Part shown: piece by piece, positions 16,548 to 25,063 of the stretch
Layout of the letters: every line of letters starts with the position of its first letter
How positions within the stretch are numbered: position 1 is the first letter of the stretch
Source: Flavobacteriaceae bacterium
GTDB lineage: Bacteria > Bacteroidota > Bacteroidia > Flavobacteriales > Flavobacteriaceae
Direction of reading: 5' to 3'
Assembly (NCBI GenBank): GCA_023262185.1
Contig: JALRDO010000005.1
Coordinates: 1-64,000, forward strand
DNA: 64,000 bases
Translations under genes and position numbers: made by a program
Notes under the pieces: model-generated
What the model was told of the DNA's origin: nothing
Database searches by the model: none
The model's input: the letters and a program-made list of their open reading frames with translations, nothing else

Positions 16548-17819
16548 ATGAAAAATGAACTCGGTATCCTAAAAAAGGTTGGGCTTGGAATCGTTTTCAC
16601 ACTATTCTGCAGCGCTTCGGTACTTGCGCAAACCAATCGGATTTTTACTATCAAAGGCGAGGTGTACGACGCCCAAACGAACGAGATGCTCTCTTTGGCC
16701 TCTATTCGGCTTGAAGGCACCTCTTATGCAACGGTCAGCAACGACGATGGAATCTTCAGTATTAAGTACAATGAAAACGAGAATCCCACATACCTCATTG
16801 TTTCTTACCTCGGGTACAGGACAGCGCGTATCGCCCTTGGCGAAAAAGACAGCCGGAAAGAGAGTATCAGCGTTGGCTTAATCAGTGATTCTATCCGCCT
16901 TGAAGGTGTTGATGTAAACAACAGAGAAGACGCTAAAGCCATTGTCGTTAAAATGATAGACCGCTACGACAAACAGAAGCCCTTTCAGCCAAAGACAGCT
17001 GTGTCTTTCTTTAGAGAACGCATTAATCGCCGAAACAGAAATCTCTCAATTACGGAGGCTGTCATTGAAATACAGAAAAACCACATAAAAGAGGGATTAA
17101 ACGGAGCCTATGTCATCGAGTCACGCAAGCGTAATGATTACAAGCCACTCGACACCATCGCTTTAAAATTACAGGGCGGACCCTACAACCTCCTCTACCT
17201 CGACCTGCTCAGCCATCGCAACGATATTTTGGACGACGAAAGTATTGACAAGTATAACTTTCGTTTAGACGGAACTGTTCGTTACGATGAAAATGACGTT
17301 TACATCATCCATTTTCAGCAAAAAGAAGAGGTGTTCGAACCCCTTTATCAAGGCGAATTGTACATCACGGTAGATTCATTCACCCTGGCACGATCAAATT
17401 TTGAGATGAATATTACCAATAGCGAAGAAGCTGCAAAACTCTTTGTACGCAAAAAACCTAAATCCCTTCAGATTGAGCCGACCCGAGTCGCCTATCGTAT
17501 CGATTACGGGGTTTCTGATTCAGATCCGATACTCAATTATGCAGATCTTGAGATGGATTTTACCATCAACTGGAAGAAACGTCTTTTCAATCGAAACTAC
17601 AGTGTATCTGCTGAAATGGCCTTTACACAATGGGATACCGCTGAAAAGGAAGAGGTAAAGCCTAGAAGTGAACGTCTGAAAACCTCTGTGATCATGGTAG
17701 ATTCTGAAAGTGGTTTTAGCGATCCTAACTTTTGGAAGAATTACAATGTGATTGAGCCTGATCAGACCATTGAATCGATCTTAAAGCGCATCGAAAGACA
17801 GCTTCGAAGAGCGCGGTAG
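16548..17819 (+). CDS. Carboxypeptidase-regulatory-like domain protein, exported
   Basis: A 423-residue protein. A signal peptide (cut after VLAQ) is followed by a carboxypeptidase-D regulatory-like beta-sandwich at about residues 32-110 (FTIKGEVYDAQTNEMLSLASIRLEGTSYATVSNDDGIFSI, ending YLGYRTARIAL). A long beta-rich region follows with no recognised catalytic motif. The first domain is the one seen in front of TonB receptors, but no plug or barrel follows. Relatives are surface or periplasmic proteins of unknown role in Bacteroidota. It is divergent from the acyltransferase gene with 58 bases between starts. Confidence 0.78.
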   Translation: MKNELGILKKVGLGIVFTLFCSASVLAQTNRIFTIKGEVYDAQTNEMLSLASIRLEGTSYATVSNDDGIFSIKYNENENPTYLIVSYLGYRTARIALGEKDSRKESISVGLISDSIRLEGVDVNNREDAKAIVVKMIDRYDKQKPFQPKTAVSFFRERINRRNRNLSITEAVIEIQKNHIKEGLNGAYVIESRKRNDYKPLDTIALKLQGGPYNLLYLDLLSHRNDILDDESIDKYNFRLDGTVRYDENDVYIIHFQQKEEVFEPLYQGELYITVDSFTLARSNFEMNITNSEEAAKLFVRKKPKSLQIEPTRVAYRIDYGVSDSDPILNYADLEMDFTINWKKRLFNRNYSVSAEMAFTQWDTAEKEEVKPRSERLKTSVIMVDSESGFSDPNFWKNYNVIEPDQTIESILKRIERQLRRAR

Positions 17820-17854
17820 TCGGCGAAATTAGATGGAAAAAATCACCTTAAAAG

Positions 17855-17885
17855 TTTGTTCTTACGGGATAAACCAATACATTTC
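17855..17885 (+). promoter_or_regulatory. Bacteroidota-type promoter for the nagB operon
   Basis: TTTG at 17855-17858, a 19-base spacer and TACATTTC at 17878-17885 match the -33 TTG / -7 TAnnTTTG pattern with one mismatch. The box sits 35 bases upstream of the nagB start at 17921, in the 101-base gap after the preceding gene. Confidence 0.45.
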
Positions 17886-17920
17886 TCGTTCAGTCTTTTT
17901 TAACAAAAAATACACCATTA

Positions 17921-19846
17921 ATGGCCAAGACTCCGACAACCGAGCTGACCTACAAAGCTCCGGGAACCCATGAAGAAAACCGTTACGAAAAACTGCATAA
18001 TGTAATCGTATCCTCAGCCGCAAAAGGATCTGAGCTGATTGCACAAGAAATTGCTGATATCATTCGTGCAAAACAGGCAAAAGGCAAAAACTGCGTGCTT
18101 GGACTCGCAACGGGCTCATCTCCACTTAGCGTATACGCAGAATTAGTGCGAATGCACAAAGAAGAAGGGTTGAGTTTTCAAAATGTCGTGAGCTTTAATC
18201 TCGATGAGTATTGGCCTATGGGCAAAGAAAATCTGCAGAGTTACCATTACTTCATGCACGAAAATCTCTTTGACCACATTGACATCAAACCCGAAAATAT
18301 TCACATACCAGATGGAGAGGTCAAAGCAAATCAGGTGCGCGCCTATTGTCAAGACTATGAGGCAAAAATTGAGGCTGCTGGTGGACTTGATTTTCAGCTT
18401 CTAGGAATTGGTCGAACCGGACACATCGGCTTCAATGAACCCGGTTCAAATCAAAACTCAAGAACAAGACTGGTCAATCTTGACCACATCACCAGAGAAG
18501 ATGCCGCAGAGGGCTTTCAAGGCTTAGAATACGTGCCGAAGCGCGCAATAACCATGGGTATTGCAACAGTACTCTCAGCGAAGCGCATTGTACTCATGGC
18601 TTGGGGTCAGAAAAAAAGTGAGGTGGTACAGCAAGCCATTGAGGGTACTATGACCAGTCAGCTTCCTTCCTCTTTTCTTCAAACGCATAAGAATACTACG
18701 TTTGTATTAGATGAAGAGGCTGCGGCAAAACTGACCCGCATTAAAACGCCTTGGATCGTTCAAACCTGTGAGTGGAACGACAAACTAAAATATCAGGCCG
18801 TAGTATGGTTATGCCGTAAAACGGGTAAATCGGTATTGAAGCTGACAGAGTCTGACTACAATGAAAATGCCCTAGCTGATTTGCTTGAGACTCAATCGGT
18901 CTACGATTTAAACATTGAAATCTTTAACCGTCTACAACACACGATCACCGGCTGGCCAGGCGGAAAACCCGATGCAGACGATTCGCACCGACCAGAACGT
19001 GCCCGACCTAAATCGAAAAGAGTTATCATTTTTAGCCCTCACCCCGACGACGATGTGATTTCTATGGGAGGAACTCTCGATCGTCTCATCTCACAAGGTC
19101 ACGAGGTTCACGTAGCTTACCAGACTTCTGGAAGCATCGCCGTGTCGAATCAAGAAGCGCTAAAATTTATTGAGGTAGCCTGTGACATGATGCTGGGGGC
19201 AGAGAGCAATACCTTAAGAGAATTAAGGGCTAATATTGACAATCTCAAAGATGGTGAGATTCCATCGGCTGAGATACGCAATCTCAAAACCATCATCAGA
19301 CAACGCGAGGCGATCGCTGCGACGCGCTACCTTCGTCTACCAGATGAGAACGTTCATTTCTTGAAGTTGCCTTTTTACGAAACAGGAGCTGTTAAAAAGG
19401 CGCCGATCTCACAAGACGACATCGACATCATGAACCATCTGATCAAGAACATCCGTCCACACCAGATCTATGCTGCGGGTGATTTAGCAGATCCGCACGG
19501 AACGCACCGCCTCTGTATCGACGCCCTTCAACAATCGCTGAGTCAACTGCGTAAAGAACCCTTCTTGAAAGACTGTTGGGTTTGGCTGTATCGCGGTGCT
19601 TGGCACGAATACGAGCCTTATGAAATCGACATGGCTGTTCCAATGAGTCCGGCACAGGTGAGAAGAAAGCGCCGTGCCATTTTCTTCCACCAAACACAAA
19701 AAGACGGCGTCATGTTCCAAGGCAACGATCCTCGCGAATTTTGGGTCAGAGCTGAAGACCGTAACCGCGAAACCGCCGATATTTACCGTCAATTAGGATT
19801 GTCTGATTACGCGGCCATCGAAGCCTTTAAGCGCTATTATTACTAA
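17921..19846 (+). CDS. nagB: Glucosamine-6-phosphate deaminase fused to LmbE/PIG-L deacetylase domain
   Basis: A 641-residue cytoplasmic two-domain protein. Residues about 25-290 are NagB: LGLATGSSPLSVY (phosphate loop), SFNLDEYWP with Asp95, GIGRTGHIGFNEP with His168 and Glu173, and the C-terminal AWGQKKSEVVQQAIEG. The position of the second catalytic acid of E. coli NagB (Asp141) is Thr166 here. Residues about 365-600 are LmbE/PIG-L: SPHPDDDVISMGG (374-378 metal and base residues) and DPHGTHR (His526, His529). The fusion is a known Bacteroidota form. The PIG-L half could remove the acetyl group from GlcNAc-6-phosphate before deamination, since no nagA is present nearby; that is inference. 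It heads the operon with the hexosaminidase. Confidence 0.92.
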   Translation: MAKTPTTELTYKAPGTHEENRYEKLHNVIVSSAAKGSELIAQEIADIIRAKQAKGKNCVLGLATGSSPLSVYAELVRMHKEEGLSFQNVVSFNLDEYWPMGKENLQSYHYFMHENLFDHIDIKPENIHIPDGEVKANQVRAYCQDYEAKIEAAGGLDFQLLGIGRTGHIGFNEPGSNQNSRTRLVNLDHITREDAAEGFQGLEYVPKRAITMGIATVLSAKRIVLMAWGQKKSEVVQQAIEGTMTSQLPSSFLQTHKNTTFVLDEEAAAKLTRIKTPWIVQTCEWNDKLKYQAVVWLCRKTGKSVLKLTESDYNENALADLLETQSVYDLNIEIFNRLQHTITGWPGGKPDADDSHRPERARPKSKRVIIFSPHPDDDVISMGGTLDRLISQGHEVHVAYQTSGSIAVSNQEALKFIEVACDMMLGAESNTLRELRANIDNLKDGEIPSAEIRNLKTIIRQREAIAATRYLRLPDENVHFLKLPFYETGAVKKAPISQDDIDIMNHLIKNIRPHQIYAAGDLADPHGTHRLCIDALQQSLSQLRKEPFLKDCWVWLYRGAWHEYEPYEIDMAVPMSPAQVRRKRRAIFFHQTQKDGVMFQGNDPREFWVRAEDRNRETADIYRQLGLSDYAAIEAFKRYYY

Positions 19847-19861
19847 TACAATTTCAAGACT

Positions 19862-21367
19862 ATGATCCGTTCACTGCCCTTCTTTTCACTTTGCGCATTT
19901 CTGCTGTTGTCTTGCGCCCAACCAGAGTCAGATGGAGCCGCTTATCAGCAGCTGATTCCCCTAGCCGATACAGTAACACTTGAGAACGGAAGTTTTACAC
20001 TTCAAGAAAACGCATCCTACAGTTTGAATGGCTTTTCAGCACAAGAGGCGGACTCTTTCGACAAGGTATTGACAGATCAGGCAAGTATTCACGGTTTATC
20101 CTTAACTAAGGCTAGCGGTGCAGAAGCCGCTCTTCAGCTCAATGTTGACCCCTCTTTAGCGAATGAAGCCTATTTGCTTGAGATCAATGGGGATGGTATC
20201 TCGCTCAAAGGCGGAAGTCCTGCTGGGGTTTATTTCGCCTGGCAAACACTGCGACAGACCCTCTTTCTACAAGCCGATACCGAGCAGGCCTTGAACTTAA
20301 GGGCCGTGCGTATTTCAGATCAACCCACCTACAGCTATCGTTCGGTGATGCTAGACGTTGCTCGTCATTTTTTTGATGCCCCAACGGTAAAAGAACTCAT
20401 CGATCAAATCACCCTTTATAAAGTGAACACCTTGCATTTGCATCTTGCAGACGATCAAGGATGGCGCATAGAAATCAAGAAATGGCCTAACTTAACCACA
20501 CACGGTGGGCTTACCGAAGTGGGTGGCACTGATGGCGGATTCTATACTCAAGAACAGTACAACGATTTAGTGGCATACGCACAGGAACGGTTTATCACCA
20601 TAGTTCCGGAAATTGACCTCCCTGGACATACGAATGCAGCGCTTTCTAGTTATCCAGAATTGAACTGTGACGGTATAGCTCCTGAGCTGTACACCGGAAT
20701 CGAAGTCGGTTTTTCTACCCTATGTGCGGATAAAGAAATCACCTACACCTTCTTAAAGGATGTGTTTGAAGAATTGGCACAGTTGACCCCTGGACCTTAC
20801 CTTCATATCGGCGGAGACGAGTCTCATGTCACCGAAGAGGACGATTACGTCAAAATGGTCAATTTTGCCCTTCAGACCGTTAAAGATTTGGGCAAAACCC
20901 CTGTCGGTTGGGATGAAATATCACACGGAAACCTTGATCAAAACACCGTTTCTCAATATTGGGCCAGCTCAGAAAACACCAAAAAAGCTTACGATAAAGG
21001 AGCCCAGCTCATCATATCGCCTGCCATTCATGCTTACCTCGATATGAAATACGATTCACTGACCCCAATAGGTCTTAAATGGGCCGGATATCTCCCCATT
21101 GAGAAAGCTTACGATTGGTCTCCCGATCAACTCGTTGAAGGAATTTCTGCGGAGCGCATCATCGGAACAGAAGCACTTCTTTGGACAGAAAGCGTAACAA
21201 CATCTGCAGATATTCAGTACCTTATGTTTCCTAGAGTACTCGGTATCGCTGAAATAGGATGGACCTCGGCTGACAAGCGCAATTTAAACGCTTACAAAAC
21301 ACGGCTCGAGAGCCACTTAAAGGTTTTAGATCGATTAGAGATCGGCTATTACAAGGGTTCAGAGTAG
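19862..21367 (+). CDS. Beta-N-acetylhexosaminidase, GH20 lipoprotein
   Basis: A 501-residue glycosidase that releases terminal GlcNAc/GalNAc from chitin-like or glycan substrates. The lipobox LLSC gives Cys18. An N-terminal GH20b domain (to about residue 150) precedes the barrel, which begins YRSVMLDVARHFFDAPTVKELID and contains LHLADDQGWRIEIKKWP, PEIDLPGHT and the catalytic pair D319-E320 in HIGGDESH. Substrate-binding Trp residues are seen near WDEI and ALLWTESV. It follows nagB by 15 bases, so surface release of amino sugar and cytoplasmic use are encoded together. Confidence 0.94.
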   Translation: MIRSLPFFSLCAFLLLSCAQPESDGAAYQQLIPLADTVTLENGSFTLQENASYSLNGFSAQEADSFDKVLTDQASIHGLSLTKASGAEAALQLNVDPSLANEAYLLEINGDGISLKGGSPAGVYFAWQTLRQTLFLQADTEQALNLRAVRISDQPTYSYRSVMLDVARHFFDAPTVKELIDQITLYKVNTLHLHLADDQGWRIEIKKWPNLTTHGGLTEVGGTDGGFYTQEQYNDLVAYAQERFITIVPEIDLPGHTNAALSSYPELNCDGIAPELYTGIEVGFSTLCADKEITYTFLKDVFEELAQLTPGPYLHIGGDESHVTEEDDYVKMVNFALQTVKDLGKTPVGWDEISHGNLDQNTVSQYWASSENTKKAYDKGAQLIISPAIHAYLDMKYDSLTPIGLKWAGYLPIEKAYDWSPDQLVEGISAERIIGTEALLWTESVTTSADIQYLMFPRVLGIAEIGWTSADKRNLNAYKTRLESHLKVLDRLEIGYYKGSE

Positions 21368-21392
21368 AGAAGGATTTTTAAAACCGTCTTTT

Positions 21393-22343
21393 ATGGAACT
21401 TAAAAACGAACATCTTGAGATTCCTGGTAATCCATCGGTAGATAAATCAAGTAGCTACCGCCTCAATCAACGCGAAGGTGGAGAGCCGCTTAAAGCCCTA
21501 AGCGAAGAACAGTGGAGCTTTTGGATAGAGAACGGATATGTGGTGATCAAACAAGCAATCTCTAGAGAACAAGCCGCCAAGACCGCTTCATTTCTATGGG
21601 AGTTTGAAGAAAAAGATCCTAACGACCCTACGACTTGGTACGCGCCGGCTCGTGCAGAAATGCAAATGAAAGAGCTGATCGGAACAGGAATGGTAGAGGC
21701 CTACAATCACCCGTTGATGTGGGAGAACCGTCAGAGTCCAAAGATCTACGACGCCTTCAGGGATATATGGGGGCGCGACGAACTTTGGGTAACCATCGAT
21801 CGCGCAAATCTCAACTTTCCGCAAAAGCCTGGCCATGAGCAAAAAGGTTTTATTCATTGGGATTACGATCCCGAAACTCGACCTCAAAACGTACAGGGCG
21901 TGTTAGCTCTAGCGGACCAAAATGACCCAAATATGGGAGGATTTCAGTGCGTTCCGTGGCTATACCGTAATTACGACACCTGGAAGCTTACCCAGCCCGA
22001 AGACCGAAACCGTTTTCAACCCGATATGAAGGGGCTAGAAGACGAATTGGTCAAGGTGCCTTTAGAGGCAGGTGATATGCTCATTTTCAATAGCACACTG
22101 GCCCACGGAATCCGACCCAACAAGTCAGAGAACAAGGTTCGCATTGCCCAGTACATTTCAATGATGCCGGCCGACCCTGCCAATGAAGCACTTATTGATT
22201 GGCGCGTGCGCTCCATGAGCGCACGGATTGCCCCAGAGGGTTACGCCTTTCCTGGAGACCCCAGAAAATGGGAACAGACCAGATACAAAAGAGCAGACTT
22301 GTCTGAACTAGGACGAAAACTTCTAGGTCTAGATCCGTGGTAA
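21393..22343 (+). CDS. Phytanoyl-CoA dioxygenase (PhyH) family Fe(II)/2-oxoglutarate oxygenase
   Basis: A 316-residue non-haem iron oxygenase. The iron triad is visible as H155-W-D157 in FIHWDYDPETRP and His238 in LAHGIRPN, with Arg241 placed to bind 2-oxoglutarate. There is no signal peptide, so it is cytoplasmic. PhyH members hydroxylate small molecules, lipids or sugars; none of its sequence fixes the substrate. It lies 25 bases after the hexosaminidase and 18 before an SDR, so its product may be passed to that dehydrogenase. An oxygenase in an amino-sugar operon is unusual. Confidence 0.88.
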   Translation: MELKNEHLEIPGNPSVDKSSSYRLNQREGGEPLKALSEEQWSFWIENGYVVIKQAISREQAAKTASFLWEFEEKDPNDPTTWYAPARAEMQMKELIGTGMVEAYNHPLMWENRQSPKIYDAFRDIWGRDELWVTIDRANLNFPQKPGHEQKGFIHWDYDPETRPQNVQGVLALADQNDPNMGGFQCVPWLYRNYDTWKLTQPEDRNRFQPDMKGLEDELVKVPLEAGDMLIFNSTLAHGIRPNKSENKVRIAQYISMMPADPANEALIDWRVRSMSARIAPEGYAFPGDPRKWEQTRYKRADLSELGRKLLGLDPW

Positions 22344-22361
22344 ATTGAGCCAGCATAAAGC

Positions 22362-23132
22362 ATGAAAAACAGCGTTCTGATCACTGGATCAACTGCGGGT
22401 ATTGGTTTTGAAACCGCCAGAGTGCTCGCCAATCAAGGGCACAAGATCTTCCTCAATGGACGAACCAAAGAAGGCACCTCTGCCGCCGTGGAGCGCTTAC
22501 AATACTCATGCAAAGAAGCTGACATTGACGGCGTAGTTTGCGATTTCTCAAAGCCCATCGATTTAAGCATTTTTCCGCCAAACATCGATGTACTCATCAA
22601 TAATGTGGGCATTTATACCTCAAAAGATTTTTCAGTCACTAGTGATGAAGATTGGTATGCACAATTCGAGGTAAACTGCATGAGTGGGGTGCGGCTCAGC
22701 CGACATTATTTGCCTCAGATGCTGGCCTCAAACTATGGACGCATTTTGTTTATCTCTAGCGAATGTGCCTATCTGGCACCTGAAGACATGGTCTCGTATA
22801 GCAGCACAAAAGCTGCGTTACATGCCCTTTCTAGAGGTTTGGCGAATACAACGCGCAATAGTGGGGTAACCGTCAATACCATTGTGCCCGGATCAACCTA
22901 TACCGAAGGGGCGGAGCGTTTCATTCAAGAAAAGGCCGCACAACAAAACCAGAATCCTAATCAGGTAGCACAGGCCTTCATAAAATCTGAGCGTCCACAG
23001 TCGCTCATCGAGCGCTTTGCCCGCACCGAAGAAGTGGCTGCACTTATTGCCTTCTATGCCAGTGGTCAGTCAAGTGCAGTGAACGGCTCTGTCATTTTTT
23101 GCGAGGGCGGAAGCACCAGCGCAACCTTTTAA
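22362..23132 (+). CDS. Short-chain dehydrogenase/reductase (SDR)
   Basis: A 256-residue classical SDR. The cofactor loop is TGSTAGIG (residues 8-15), NNVG lies at 80-83, the catalytic Ser at about 133 (FISSECAY), and the Y146-x-x-x-K150 pair is in YSSTK. The usual NNAG is NNVG, a common variant. The substrate is unknown. Position between the PhyH oxygenase and CutC suggests oxidation or reduction of the hydroxylated product, which is inference. Confidence 0.92.
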   Translation: MKNSVLITGSTAGIGFETARVLANQGHKIFLNGRTKEGTSAAVERLQYSCKEADIDGVVCDFSKPIDLSIFPPNIDVLINNVGIYTSKDFSVTSDEDWYAQFEVNCMSGVRLSRHYLPQMLASNYGRILFISSECAYLAPEDMVSYSSTKAALHALSRGLANTTRNSGVTVNTIVPGSTYTEGAERFIQEKAAQQNQNPNQVAQAFIKSERPQSLIERFARTEEVAALIAFYASGQSSAVNGSVIFCEGGSTSATF

Positions 23133-23142
23133 ACAAATCAAA

Positions 23143-23868
23143 ATGCAATTTGAAGTCTGTGCCAACTCATTCACCTCTGCCAAAAATGCACAAGAAGCGG
23201 GTGCCCATCGAATAGAACTTTGCGCCGAGCTCGGAGTAGGTGGCGTGACTCCATCGTTTGGTCTGATAAAAAAGGTCTGTGACGAACTTACCATTAAGGT
23301 GAATGTTCTGATCCGCCCGAGAAGTGGAAACTTCATTTACAGTGCAGATGAGCTTGATGTCATTTTAAGAGACATTCAAATGGCCGTAGAGCTGGGAGTG
23401 AACGGTATTGTGTGCGGCTCGCTAAATGAAGACCATTCGATAAACGAAAAACAGCTCTTGGCCATGCTCAAGGCCTCTTCGGGTACAGAATTTACGTTTC
23501 ACCGTGCGTTTGATCTCACTCCAGATCCTGTAGCTGCTTATGACCTATTAGCAAAACATCAGGTAGATCGAATTCTAAGTTCAGGTCAACAACAAAAGGC
23601 GATTGACGGCTTGTCATTACTAGCTCAATTGAATGAGCGAGGAGGCGTGCGCATGATGCCTGGTTCAGGAGTCAATGCCGCGAACATCAAGACCTTTGTT
23701 TCTCAAGGTTTTGAAGAGATTCATTTTTCAGGAACGGTGATGAGCCCTGAACCCAACAAGGCGCCAATAATTCCATTTATTACTCAAGGCTTACTCGCAG
23801 AGTACGGTTATCCGACCTCTGATCTCATCCGACTCAAAGAAATTATTGGGTCGGCTGAATCGGACTAA
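23143..23868 (+). CDS. cutC: CutC family protein
   Basis: A 241-residue TIM-barrel protein with the hallmark segments FEVCANSFTSAKNAQEAGAHRIELCAEL, GGVTPSFGLI, VLIRPRSGNFIYS and MMPGSGVNAANI. The family was named for copper homeostasis, but evidence for a direct copper role is weak in many bacteria; a sugar-related enzymatic role is possible given the operon. The C-terminus ends one base from the convergent cytochrome gene. This is not the choline lyase that shares the name. Confidence 0.92.
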   Translation: MQFEVCANSFTSAKNAQEAGAHRIELCAELGVGGVTPSFGLIKKVCDELTIKVNVLIRPRSGNFIYSADELDVILRDIQMAVELGVNGIVCGSLNEDHSINEKQLLAMLKASSGTEFTFHRAFDLTPDPVAAYDLLAKHQVDRILSSGQQQKAIDGLSLLAQLNERGGVRMMPGSGVNAANIKTFVSQGFEEIHFSGTVMSPEPNKAPIIPFITQGLLAEYGYPTSDLIRLKEIIGSAESD

Positions 23869-23869
23869 T

Positions 23870-24931
23870 CTATTTGGTTTTTTTGACCCCAAAATTCTCT
23901 TGGTAGAATGCCATAATGGGCTGATATGGCCCCAATTGGTGCTGTTCTATAGAGAAGTTGTCGGCATAGGGTCCGTAAGGGGTTGACATGGGTTTTTTAA
24001 TCCGATCCGGAAAGTCAAGCTCAAGATTGGCGCGCTGCGGACGCTCTTGTTGATTCATGTAACCCGCAACATCATAGGCCTGCTCATCTGTAAGAATCGG
24101 ATTGTCATGGCTAACGCCAAAAGGCATGTTGTACTTGATAAATTGAGCCGCAGTAATGACGCGATTCATACCGGCACCGTTATTATACGAGTTAGAACCC
24201 CATAGAGGTGGATAGGTGTAGGTCCATCCATCAGGATTCTTTAAGCCCTGGCCGTCTGGTTGATGGCAAACAGCGCACTGTGTGTTGTAAACCGCTGCCC
24301 CTTGCTCTAAATTGACTGCGCGATTCGGAAGTTCTATGGGCTTCAATCCTTTTTTGACCGTAGCAGGATCAACCTCTAGATAATCATCTAACCATTCGAT
24401 GTAGGCAATCATGGCTAACATTTCAGGCTGGTCGACCTCCAAAGGCCTTCCGTTCATACTTCGAGTGAAACATCCGTTAATGCGCTCAGCCAAGGTTCCC
24501 ATTTTATCTTCTCTTCCTCTGTACTGAGGAAAACGTTGATCGACTGAAACCAAAGAAATACCGTAATCTTTAGCGCCGTCATTAAGGTGACAGCTAGTGC
24601 ATTGTAAGGCGTTTCCGGTGTAGCGTTTGCTTGGGTCATCCGCAAGTGGTCCGAGTAATTCGTCGGTTTGGGTGAGCAGTGCGTATCCAAACTGAAGTTG
24701 CTCATCACCTGACTGCGCAACCGCATCAAATATGGGGAGTTTCTCTTCAGTAAGATCTTGAGTTTCAGTGGCAGGTGCAGCCATCATACGCACTTGTGGC
24801 ACGTCTACAAAGAAGGTACCAATCAATAAGAGTGATACAAGAAGTACCAGTGTCAATCCGGCGGTTGCTATGGTTTTTGAAAGCCTGCTGATGAGATCTT
24901 CAAGTTCTTGTTTAGACTTCTTTGACTGCAT
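23870..24931 (-). CDS. Dihaem c-type cytochrome, TsdA/thiosulfate dehydrogenase-like
   Basis: A 353-residue membrane-anchored periplasmic cytochrome. A single N-terminal helix (about 22-42) precedes two haem sites, CTSCH (111-115) and CAVCH (219-223). The segment RINGCFTRSMNG places Cys154 where TsdA enzymes carry the cysteine ligand of haem 1. YNMPFG (Met269) and Met255 are candidate ligands of haem 2. TsdA-type enzymes couple two thiosulfates to tetrathionate, or run the reverse. No sox genes are nearby. Other dihaem relatives exist, so the substrate needs testing. Confidence 0.8.
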   Translation of the reverse strand: MQSKKSKQELEDLISRLSKTIATAGLTLVLLVSLLLIGTFFVDVPQVRMMAAPATETQDLTEEKLPIFDAVAQSGDEQLQFGYALLTQTDELLGPLADDPSKRYTGNALQCTSCHLNDGAKDYGISLVSVDQRFPQYRGREDKMGTLAERINGCFTRSMNGRPLEVDQPEMLAMIAYIEWLDDYLEVDPATVKKGLKPIELPNRAVNLEQGAAVYNTQCAVCHQPDGQGLKNPDGWTYTYPPLWGSNSYNNGAGMNRVITAAQFIKYNMPFGVSHDNPILTDEQAYDVAGYMNQQERPQRANLELDFPDRIKKPMSTPYGPYADNFSIEQHQLGPYQPIMAFYQENFGVKKTK

Positions 24932-25051
24932 CTTATTTACAAGGGTTGGTTCACTAAATGTAGCGAAAAGTAAGCTCTGATTTTCTAACGCTTAGTAACA
25001 CGAGTTACACAACCAACTTATCCTACATAGGGTTTTAAGCGAAGCAGCATC

Positions 25052-25059
25052 TATCTTTG
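25052..25059 (+). promoter_or_regulatory. -7 box TATCTTTG immediately upstream of a GTG start
   Basis: TATCTTTG (25052-25059) matches TAnnTTTG exactly and ends four bases before the GTG start at 25064. No clear TTG -33 element is seen at the usual distance. Transcription would begin at or inside the start codon, giving a leaderless message. Confidence 0.4.
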
Positions 25060-25063
25060 CGCT

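Noticed and set aside
23143-23868. Calling cutC a choline trimethylamine-lyase
   Set aside because: That glycyl-radical enzyme shares the symbol but is over 800 residues; this is the 241-residue TIM-barrel family.
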